Source of the DNA: Clostridia bacterium
GTDB lineage: Bacteria; Bacillota; Clostridia; Christensenellales; Aristaeellaceae
DNA: 53,843 nt
Direction of reading: 5' to 3'
Assembly (NCBI GenBank): GCA_017463245.1
Contig: JAFTPN010000008.1
Location: 1-53,843, forward strand
The first letter of the stretch is position 1. Each line of letters starts with the position of its first letter. Positions 41,332 to 47,637 of the stretch are shown here, piece by piece. The notes beneath the pieces were generated by a model, which was not told where the DNA came from, ran no database searches, and saw nothing but the letters and a program-made list of their open reading frames with translations. The translations under genes and the position numbers were made by a program.

Positions 41332-41360
41332 AGTATATGCCTATTTGTCATAAATGTAAA
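41332..41360 (-). promoter_or_regulatory. Promoter of the XRE gene at 40996-41301
   Basis: On the minus strand: TTTACA (41355-41360), 17 bp spacer, TATACT (41332-41337). Confidence 0.75.
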
Positions 41361-41364
41361 TAGG
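41340..41364. promoter_or_regulatory. Candidate XRE operator
   Basis: Inverted repeat CCTATTT/AAATAGG with an 11 bp centre, covering the spacer and -35 of the leftward promoter in the divergent XRE intergenic region. Confidence 0.6.
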
Positions 41365-41395
41365 TCAATCTGCCATAATTTCAGCAGGTGATGAT

Positions 41396-41620
41396 ATGAG
41401 CAGATTGAAAGAATTGCGCAAAGGACTAAAGCTTACACAGATTGCCATTCAAATGCGCACAGGCATTGATCAGAGTGATTATTCCAGAATAGAATCAGGC
41501 AAGCGGAACCTTTCCTTTGAGCAATGCAAGCAGCTTGCCATCGCCCTGAACACCAGCATGGACTACCTTGCCGGGCTGACGGACGTGAAGGAGCCTTATC
41601 CCCGCAAGAAGGAGGAATGA
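41396..41620 (+). CDS. Small XRE-family DNA-binding protein
   Basis: 74 residues: one HTH (LKELRKGLKLTQIAIQMRT, then DYSRIESGKRNLSF and the CKQLAIALNTSMDYLAG helix). The tail TDVKEPYPRK matches the XRE protein at 5918-6130. AGGTGATGAT precedes the ATG at 41396. Divergent from the XRE gene at 40996-41301; either protein could bind the shared operator. Confidence 0.85.
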   Translation: MSRLKELRKGLKLTQIAIQMRTGIDQSDYSRIESGKRNLSFEQCKQLAIALNTSMDYLAGLTDVKEPYPRKKEE

Positions 41621-41660
41621 GGTGACTGTCCTTTGTGGCGGGGCGATCATGCTGCGCCGC

Positions 41661-41747
41661 GGGCTCCCTCAGTCGCCTTCGGCGCCAGCTCCCTCCCGGA
41701 GGGAGCCTTTTGGTGCGCATTCTTTGTTACAAGACCAGACAAGCAGC
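41661..41747. repeat. Family-2 single module with conserved tail
   Basis: CTCCCTCAGTCGCC, GCCTTCGGCGCC hairpin, CTCCCTCCCGGAGGGAG hairpin, then the tail shared with 40789-40823. Confidence 0.72.
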
Positions 41748-41760
41748 TCTCCCTTGCATA

Positions 41761-41853
41761 TGTAGGGGCGAACTGTGTTCGCCCGCGGCGCTGCGGTTTT
41801 CTGTTTGCTGGGTAATGGGTGCAACGTGCGGGCGATCACAGATCGCCCCTACA
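41761..41853. repeat. Family-1 element, full copy (93 bp)
   Basis: Left arm GAAC type, right arm GATC type; the inner segment is more diverged than in the other copies. Confidence 0.83.
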
Positions 41854-41909
41854 GCTGTACAGCCAGGCAGCGCGGCGATGCAAGCCGATGGATTCATCGT
41901 CACAACCAG

Positions 41910-41952
41910 TTGAACAATCCCTGCCAACGTGTTACAATGGCAGGGATTTTTT
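41910..41952 (+). promoter_or_regulatory. azlCD promoter with overlapping dyad
   Basis: TTGAAC (41910-41915), 17 bp spacer, TACAAT (41933-41938). A perfect 11 bp inverted repeat AATCCCTGCCA/TGGCAGGGATT (41916-41948) starts in the spacer and ends past the -10, then a T-run. It could be an operator or, if transcribed from further upstream, a terminator. Confidence 0.6.
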
Positions 41953-41971
41953 TACTAAAGAGGTGCCGCTT

Positions 41972-42667
41972 ATGAAGCGTCGCGCGTTGAAGGCTGCCTT
42001 TCCCCACACCATCCCCATTCTGGCGGGATATCTGTTTCTGGGCATGACCTATGGAATCTATATGGGTTCTCTTGGGTTCAGCTTTGTGTATCCCATGTGT
42101 ACGGCCATGATCATCTTTGCCGGCTCCATGGAGTTTGTGACGGCGAATCTGCTCATCGGGGCGTTCAACCCGGTGCAGGCGTTCCTTATGACGCTGATGA
42201 TCAACGCCCGCCACCTGTTCTATGGCCTGGCCATGCTGGAAAAATACAAGATCCCCGGCTTGAAGCGGCTGTACCTGATCTTCGGCATGGCGGACGAGAC
42301 CTTCTCCGTTACCTGCACGGCAGAGCCGCCGGAGGGCGTGGACCGGGGGTGGTTCATGTTCTTTGTGACGCTGCTGGATCAATGCTACTGGGTGGCGGGC
42401 GCCACCATCGGCGGGCTGTTCGGCATGGTGCTGAACTTCAACACCGAGGGTCTTGATTTTGTGATGACGGCCATGTTTGTGGTGATCTTTATCGAAAGCT
42501 GGATCAAGGAAAAGGATCACACCAGCGCGCTGGCGGGACTGGGCATATCGGTTTTGTGCCTGGTGCTGTTCGGGGCGGATGGGTTCATCATCCCGGCCAT
42601 GGTGTGCATTATGCTGGCGCTGACGCTGCTGCGTCCCCGCCTGGAGAAGGGAGGCGAGGCTGCATGA
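41972..42667 (+). CDS. azlC: Branched-chain amino acid exporter, large subunit AzlC
   Basis: 231 residues from ATG 41972 behind AGAGGTG. Multi-pass membrane protein with AzlC features: [21 protein letters not shown] at the N-terminus (part), [24 protein letters not shown] and GGLFG. With AzlD it exports branched-chain amino acids or analogues such as 4-azaleucine. The stop overlaps the azlD start (ATGA). Confidence 0.94.
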   Translation: MKRRALKAAFPHTIPILAGYLFLGMTYGIYMGSLGFSFVYPMCTAMIIFAGSMEFVTANLLIGAFNPVQAFLMTLMINARHLFYGLAMLEKYKIPGLKRLYLIFGMADETFSVTCTAEPPEGVDRGWFMFFVTLLDQCYWVAGATIGGLFGMVLNFNTEGLDFVMTAMFVVIFIESWIKEKDHTSALAGLGISVLCLVLFGADGFIIPAMVCIMLALTLLRPRLEKGGEAA

Positions 42668-42990
42668 CGGTGACACAGCACATTATCACCATCGCCGTGG
42701 TGGCTCTTGGCACCATGCTGACCCGCTTCCTGCCCTTCCTGGTGTTCCCGGCCGGGAAGCCCACGCCCAAATATGTGCAGTACATCGGCAAGGTGCTGCC
42801 CCCGGCGGTATTCAGCCTGCTGGTGGTGTATTGCCTGAAAAATGTGAGCCTGCTCTCCGCGCCCCACGGCCTGCCGGAGGCCATTGCCATCGGTGTGGTG
42901 GCGGCGCTCCACCTGTGGAAGCGGCAGATGCTGCTGTCTATTGCTGCTGGCACGGTGTGCTATATGCTCTTGGTGCAGCTGGTGTTCTGA
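42664..42990 (+). CDS. azlD: Branched-chain amino acid exporter, small subunit AzlD
   Basis: 108 residues. Three to four hydrophobic helices with [29 protein letters not shown] and the closing segment [19 protein letters not shown] (part of a helix) typical of AzlD. Small partner of AzlC, translationally coupled by a 4 nt overlap. Confidence 0.93.
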   Translation: MTVTQHIITIAVVALGTMLTRFLPFLVFPAGKPTPKYVQYIGKVLPPAVFSLLVVYCLKNVSLLSAPHGLPEAIAIGVVAALHLWKRQMLLSIAAGTVCYMLLVQLVF

Positions 42991-43003
42991 TAACATATTC
43001 TGG

Positions 43004-43033
43004 TTGAAATGGAAGAAAGAGATGCGGTATAAT
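43004..43033 (+). promoter_or_regulatory. Promoter of the first lipocalin-like gene
   Basis: TTGAAA (43004-43009), 18 bp spacer, TATAAT (43028-43033). Confidence 0.78.
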
Positions 43034-43062
43034 GTAGAAAAACGCAACAGGAGGAAACCGCC

Positions 43063-43887
43063 ATGATGAAAAGACTTGCAGCCGCCTTTCTCGCCGCCCT
43101 GCTGATGCTGACTGGCGTCAGCTGTGCAGAAGAAGTGACCAATGCCGACCTGCTGGCCGAGATCACTGCCATGAAGGAGCAGCTCGCCGCGCTGACCGCC
43201 GAGGTGGAAGCGCTGAAAGCGCTGCTTGACGAGCCGGAGGCGACCCTGGTGGGCGAGGTGGATCCCAGCCTGTGCGGCAAGTGGTATGCCGACGAGATCA
43301 GGCTGGATGATCTGACCTTTAAGCCTGCGGTCATGGGTGCAGAAATGAGCCTGACCCTGAATGAGGATGGCACGGGTTCGCTGTACGTGACCGATGAAGA
43401 GCCGGAAGCCTTCACCTGGGCAGCGCAGGACGATGAAGTGATGCTCCTTTCCGACGGCGAGACGGACACCCTTACCCTGGAGGATGATACGCTGACGCTC
43501 AATGAAGACGGCATGGAAGTGATCTTCGTGCGCGACGATGCCAAGGCGACCAGCACCAAGGTGAAAAAGGCTGCCGTGCTGAGCGATTTCAGCGGCGAAT
43601 GGCTTGCCACCCGCGGTTCCCTCGCCGGTATGGAAATGTCCTTGGAGGATGCGGACTATGAGTGCCGCCTCACCGTGGAGGGCAGGTATGTTACCCTTTC
43701 CAAAAAGGAAGATGGAAAGGTCAATGAGGGTACCGGCTATGGGATGCTCCTTGGCGGCACGCTGACGGTGTTTGGCAACAACGGGCAGGATCTTGAGCTG
43801 CAAATGCTGGAGGACGGCAGGATCATGCTTGAGGCGGAAATGACCGACGACCTTTTGTTCACCTACTATTTTGAAAAGATCAAGTGA
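43063..43887 (+). CDS. Exported lipocalin-like protein 1 (coiled coil plus two domains)
   Basis: 274 residues; AGGAGG lies 8 nt before ATG 43063. The signal peptide ends near VSCAEE; the Cys gives only a weak lipobox, so lipoprotein or free secreted form are both possible. A short coiled coil (MKEQLAALTAEVEALKALL) precedes two beta-rich domains (about 70-165 and 180-272), each starting GKWY/GEWL and ending in an F.R or YFEK strand. It is a paralogue of the next two genes. Function unknown. Confidence 0.75.
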   Translation: MMKRLAAAFLAALLMLTGVSCAEEVTNADLLAEITAMKEQLAALTAEVEALKALLDEPEATLVGEVDPSLCGKWYADEIRLDDLTFKPAVMGAEMSLTLNEDGTGSLYVTDEEPEAFTWAAQDDEVMLLSDGETDTLTLEDDTLTLNEDGMEVIFVRDDAKATSTKVKKAAVLSDFSGEWLATRGSLAGMEMSLEDADYECRLTVEGRYVTLSKKEDGKVNEGTGYGMLLGGTLTVFGNNGQDLELQMLEDGRIMLEAEMTDDLLFTYYFEKIK

Positions 43888-43907
43888 TGCGTAAGGGAGA
43901 ATCCCCC

Positions 43908-44636
43908 ATGAAGAAGTTTGTTTCGCTGCTGCTTGCCCTTTTGCTGTGCCTGAATCTTGCCCTGGCGGAGGCGGTGGACTACACCGGCACCTGGTATTTT
44001 GTTGAAGCGACCTATCAGGGGCAGACCCTGCTGGCGGCGGAGATGGACATGGATACCAGCATGACCCTGAATACCGACGGCACCGCCTACAGCCAGGCGC
44101 AGATGCAGCAGCTCCCCGCCGTGTGGGTGGCTGCGGACGGCGGCGTGATGATCTACCCGGTGGTGGAGGGCGCTGCGCTGGAGGTGGGCATCACCTACAC
44201 CCTGGAGGGCGACAGGCTGGTGGCGGAGGACGAGGGTCTGCGCATGGTGTACAGCCGCGACAGGGCTGAGGGCGGGTTCTATACGGTGGGCGAGGCGCAA
44301 ACCGACGCCACCATGGACGACTACAACGGCACCTGGGTGGCTACGGTGGCGCAGGTGAAGGGCATGCAGGTGTCCATGGCCGAAGCGAACCGGTATATGA
44401 TCCTGCGCGTCGATAACGGCATGGCTACCCTGGGCGTGGGCGAGACCAAGGAGGAGTACACCATTGCCTGCAAGGCTGTGGTGGAAAACGGCGCCCTGCT
44501 CCTGTTGGACACGGCTACCGACGAGGAGGGTTTCTCCCTTCAGCTGAACGACGCTGGCCGCCTGGTGATGACCCAGGAGCTGGAGGAAAACATGACCGGG
44601 ATCACTTACCTGGAAAGGCTGGCGGATGAGGAATAA
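43908..44636 (+). CDS. Exported lipocalin-like protein 2
   Basis: 242 residues from ATG 43908 behind AAGGGAGA. Signal peptide MKKFVSLLLALLLCLNLALA. Two repeats of a beta-rich domain: GTWYFVEATYQGQTLLAAEM at about residue 26 and GTWVATVAQVKGMQVSMAEA at about 140. The 20-nt gap to gene 1 suggests an operon. Function unknown. Confidence 0.78.
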   Translation: MKKFVSLLLALLLCLNLALAEAVDYTGTWYFVEATYQGQTLLAAEMDMDTSMTLNTDGTAYSQAQMQQLPAVWVAADGGVMIYPVVEGAALEVGITYTLEGDRLVAEDEGLRMVYSRDRAEGGFYTVGEAQTDATMDDYNGTWVATVAQVKGMQVSMAEANRYMILRVDNGMATLGVGETKEEYTIACKAVVENGALLLLDTATDEEGFSLQLNDAGRLVMTQELEENMTGITYLERLADEE

Positions 44637-44639
44637 AGG

Positions 44640-44668
44640 TTGCCAGCTGCGCTTTCATCCTGTATACT
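44640..44668 (+). promoter_or_regulatory. Promoter of the third lipocalin-like gene
   Basis: TTGCCA (44640-44645), 17 bp spacer, TATACT (44663-44668). Confidence 0.78.
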
Positions 44669-44707
44669 GATAGCAGAGACCCCAATGGGGACAAGGAGGA
44701 AGAACAA

Positions 44708-45394
44708 ATGAAGAAATTTGCTGCGCTGCTGCTGGCTCTGGTGCTGTGCCTGGGTGTGGCCGTGGCCGAAACGGCAGACATCATCGGCACCTGGTACCTG
44801 AGCGAGGTGGTATACCAGGGGGTGAGCTATCCTCCCGCTATGCTGGGCATGGACTACACCATAACCTTCGATGAAAACGAGAGGGCTACCACGGTATCCG
44901 GCGAAGAAACGATGAGCAGCTACTGGGCGCTCAATGGTGACAAGTATATCACTCCCCTCTCCGATGGCCTTCTGGTCTTCGCACCGCAGGACGGCAAGCT
45001 GGTGGGTGACCTGAATGGCACACAGATGATCTTTGTCAAGGCCATTGAGTTGGGCGCTGCCAGGACCGACGCCACCATGGCCGACTACAACGGCAAGTGG
45101 AGCGCCGCGCTGGTGGACTTCCTGGGGACGCAGATGCCCATCGCCGACATGGGTACCACCATGGAGATCACCATTGCGGATGGCAAGGCAAGCATGAAGG
45201 AAGGCCTCGCTGACGGCACCGAAATGGCCGAGGAAGGCACCGTGACCGTGGAAAACGGCGTGGCGTCCTTCACCGTGGCTGGCAGCGATGAAGTGATCGC
45301 CATGCAGCTCCACGAGGGCGATGTGATGGTGTGGGTCGCCGAAATGGCGGAAGGCATCAACATGACGACCTATTTTGAGAAAAGTGCAGAATAA
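44708..45394 (+). CDS. Exported lipocalin-like protein 3
   Basis: 228 residues. AAGGAGG precedes the ATG. Signal peptide MKKFAALLLALVLCLGVAVA. Two beta-rich domains starting GTWYLSEVVYQGVSYPPAML and GKWSAALVDFLGTQMPIADM. Closest to protein 2: the MKKF..LLLAL signal, TWY....YQG and TDATM.DYNG are shared. It has its own promoter and terminator. Function unknown. Confidence 0.78.
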   Translation: MKKFAALLLALVLCLGVAVAETADIIGTWYLSEVVYQGVSYPPAMLGMDYTITFDENERATTVSGEETMSSYWALNGDKYITPLSDGLLVFAPQDGKLVGDLNGTQMIFVKAIELGAARTDATMADYNGKWSAALVDFLGTQMPIADMGTTMEITIADGKASMKEGLADGTEMAEEGTVTVENGVASFTVAGSDEVIAMQLHEGDVMVWVAEMAEGINMTTYFEKSAE

Positions 45395-45401
45395 AAAACG
45401 C

Positions 45402-45430
45402 AGCGCCCTGGAAAAGTCCGGGGCGCTTTG
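45402..45430 (+). terminator. Terminator of the lipocalin-like cluster
   Basis: Stem AGCGCCC/GGGGCGCT (45402-45427), followed by TTTG. Confidence 0.7.
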
Positions 45431-45445
45431 CTGTGCACACAAAAA

Positions 45446-45509
45446 CGCTGCGGTTCCAACCTTCTGGGTGATGTGTGCGGCGGGCGGGCGATCGCAGATC
45501 GCCCCTACA
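45446..45509. repeat. Family-1 element lacking its left arm
   Basis: Inner segment and right arm only (GGGCGATC/GATCGCCC, CCCCTACA). Confidence 0.75.
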
Positions 45510-45542
45510 GGGGCAGGGAAAAGTTAGGCGTTGAAGCAAGGA

Positions 45543-45649
45543 GCAGAACCACTCCTTCCGTCAGCCGCAAGCGGCTGCCACCTCCCTCGGGGAGGGAGGC
45601 TCAACCCCTCAGTCCCTTCGGGACAGCTCCCCTATGAAGGGGAGCCTTA
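45543..45649. repeat. Two family-2 modules in tandem
   Basis: First GCAGAACCACTCC...CCTCCCTCGGGGAGGGAGG (45543-45600), then CCCCTCAGTCCC...CCCCTATGAAGGGG (45605-45649). Confidence 0.7.
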
Positions 45650-45661
45650 GTTACTTTCCCC

Positions 45662-45816
45662 GCGTCGCGGAGCGCCCGTTGCGCTCCGTGACCCCCACAA
45701 AGGAAAAACCCACCCGGCCATCGCCGAATGGGTTTCGAAAGGGACGAAGTCCCTTCGCGGGTTGTCAGGGCAGAGCCCTGACCGGGAGTCCAGAGGGCAG
45801 AGCCCTCTGGCGCCGC
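45662..45816 (+). repeat. Composite hairpin element, copy D (families 3 and 4)
   Basis: GCGTCGC flank, stem GGAGCGC/GCGCTCC (45669-45687) around CCGTT, GTGACCCC, linker, then three small-loop hairpins (AAGGGAC, TCAGGGC and CCAGAGGGC stems). It abuts the rubrerythrin stop codon. Confidence 0.75.
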
Positions 45817-46359
45817 TTAGTAATTCACAGCGCGGATCATGAAGTAGCTTTGGGGGTGGGCGCAGACGGGGCAGACTTCGGGGGCTTTTTTGCCGATGTG
45901 GAGGTGGCCGCAGTTGGAGCACTCCCAGATCATATCGCCGTCGCGGGAGAAGACCAGGCCGCCTTCCACGTTGGCCAGGAGCTTGCGGTAGCGCTCTTCG
46001 TGGGTCTTTTCAATGGCGGCCACCATTTCAAACTTGGCGGCGATGTCGTCGAAGCCTTCCTCGCGGGCTTCGCGAGCCATGCGGGCGTACATATCCGTCC
46101 ACTCGCCGTTCTCGCCCTCGGCGGCGGCCAGCAGATTTTCGGCCGTGCCCTTGATGGAGCCGCCCTCCAGGAGCTTGAACCACATCTTGGCGTGCTCCTT
46201 TTCGTTGTTGGCAGTATCTTCAAACAGCTGGGCGATCTGCACATAGCCGTCCTTCTTGGCCTTGGAGGCAAAGTAGGTATACTTGTTGCGCGCCATGGAT
46301 TCGCCGGCAAAGGCCTCCAGCAGGTTCTGTTCGGTGCGGGTACCCTTCAGGTTCTTCAT
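45817..46359 (-). CDS. rbr: Rubrerythrin
   Basis: 180 residues from ATG 46359 behind AAGGAGG. N-terminal diiron four-helix bundle ([43 protein letters not shown]) and C-terminal rubredoxin with two CxxC knuckles ([18 protein letters not shown]). Cytoplasmic peroxide reductase of anaerobes, fed by rubredoxin or NADH systems. A 7-1-7 palindrome (46397-46411) upstream suggests control by a Fur/PerR-family repressor. Confidence 0.96.
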   Translation of the reverse strand: MKNLKGTRTEQNLLEAFAGESMARNKYTYFASKAKKDGYVQIAQLFEDTANNEKEHAKMWFKLLEGGSIKGTAENLLAAAEGENGEWTDMYARMAREAREEGFDDIAAKFEMVAAIEKTHEERYRKLLANVEGGLVFSRDGDMIWECSNCGHLHIGKKAPEVCPVCAHPQSYFMIRAVNY

Positions 46360-46396
46360 ATTCGGTAAACCTCCTTGTTCTGTTTGCGGTCTTGCG

Positions 46397-46411
46397 GTAT
46401 ATTGAATATAC
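46397..46411. promoter_or_regulatory. 7-1-7 palindrome, candidate PerR/Fur-family box
   Basis: GTATATTGAATATAC, a perfect 15 bp palindrome with a single central base, 37 nt before the rubrerythrin start. It agrees with the PerR box in 10 of 14 defined positions. Confidence 0.6.
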
Positions 46412-46493
46412 ACCATGATAAGCCTGGACGAAACAATTTTTCGGAATATTTTTTGACTTTCCCTGTTAGTTTTGTGACATATGGTCAAATCGG

Positions 46494-46523
46494 TTGACAT
46501 GGATTTTCCGGGCGTGGTATAAT
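46494..46523 (+). promoter_or_regulatory. Promoter of apbE and the flavoprotein
   Basis: TTGACA (46494-46499), 18 bp spacer, TATAAT (46518-46523). Confidence 0.85.
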
Positions 46524-46560
46524 CCAATATGTATCCATATGGGTATGAAAACAATCATGG

Positions 46561-47619
46561 ATGGCAAAGAACCAAATGAAAGTGCGACATCCATCCCATG
46601 TGCGCCTGCTGGCGCTGTTGCTGCTGCTGGCAGCGCTGCTTTCCGGCTGCAGCGGGCAGGAGCCTGCCCCGGAGCCGACTTCTGCCCCGGTGAAGCGCAG
46701 CGGCGTGGGATTTTACTTTGATACGGTGGTGACCGCCACCCTCTATGGCGGCGAGGAAGGGCTGCTGGACGAGATATGGGCGGCATGCGCCCGGTATGAA
46801 AACCTGCTGAGCAAGACCATTGCGGGCAGCGATGTGGATCGCATCAACAAGGCAAACGGGGAGACGGTGACCGTTGACCCGGAGACCTGGGCGATACTGC
46901 AAAGGGCAAAGGACATCAGCCAAATGACCGGCGGCGCCTTTGCGGTGACCATCGCCCCCATGACGGCCATGTGGGACTTTACCGACGGCACCAACCGGAT
47001 GCCCACCGACGAGCAGCGCCTCTCTGCCCTGCCCTTGGTGAACGATGAGGCCATCGCCCTGGGGGACAACAACACCGTGACCCTGCCTGCGGGCATGGAG
47101 ATCGACTTGGGCGGCATTGCCAAGGGGTATATAGCCGATCAGGTGGCGAAAATGGTGGAAGGGCGCGTCAGCGGCGCGGTGCTCAGCCTGGGCGGCAATG
47201 TGTATGTGCTGGGCAGCAAGCCCGACGGCAGCACCTATAATGTAGGCATTCAGGATCCCGACGGGGGCAGCGGCTCGGTGCTGGCGGTGGTGAACACCAC
47301 GGATCGCTCGGTGGTCACCAGCGGCATTTACGAGCGGCAGTTCACACTGGACGGTGTGACCTACCACCACATTCTGGATCCGGTGGACGGCCTGCCCTCC
47401 TGCAGCGACCTGAGCAGCGCCACCATCATCGGCAAAAGCTCCATGGACGCCGACGCCCTGGCCACGGCCTGCATCGTGCTGGGCAGGGAAAAGGCGCTGG
47501 AAATGATGGCGGAGCAGGGCATCGAGGGTGTGCTGATCACCCGCGACAGACAGGTGTACAAGCATCAAACAAGCGATACATTCCAGCTGAATATGCTGGT
47601 GGACATTCCGGTACAATAA
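46561..47619 (+). CDS. apbE: FAD:protein FMN transferase (ApbE), lipoprotein
   Basis: 352 residues. The lipobox LLSGC (Cys30) anchors it outside the membrane. ApbE core: FYFDTVVTATLYGG, CARYENLLSKT, TGGAFAVTIAPMTAMWDF, EIDLGGIAKGYIADQV, GGNVYVLGSKPDG, then the HHILDPVDG and SSMDADALATACIVLG metal/FAD region. It attaches FMN from FAD to Thr in (S/T)GAT motifs of partner proteins. The partner is evidently the next gene, 18 nt downstream. The start is uncertain: no clear ribosome site before ATG 46561, and ATG 46576 is an alternative. Confidence 0.95.
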   Translation: MAKNQMKVRHPSHVRLLALLLLLAALLSGCSGQEPAPEPTSAPVKRSGVGFYFDTVVTATLYGGEEGLLDEIWAACARYENLLSKTIAGSDVDRINKANGETVTVDPETWAILQRAKDISQMTGGAFAVTIAPMTAMWDFTDGTNRMPTDEQRLSALPLVNDEAIALGDNNTVTLPAGMEIDLGGIAKGYIADQVAKMVEGRVSGAVLSLGGNVYVLGSKPDGSTYNVGIQDPDGGSGSVLAVVNTTDRSVVTSGIYERQFTLDGVTYHHILDPVDGLPSCSDLSSATIIGKSSMDADALATACIVLGREKALEMMAEQGIEGVLITRDRQVYKHQTSDTFQLNMLVDIPVQ

Positions 47620-47637
47620 ACGTAGGAGGCAACACCC

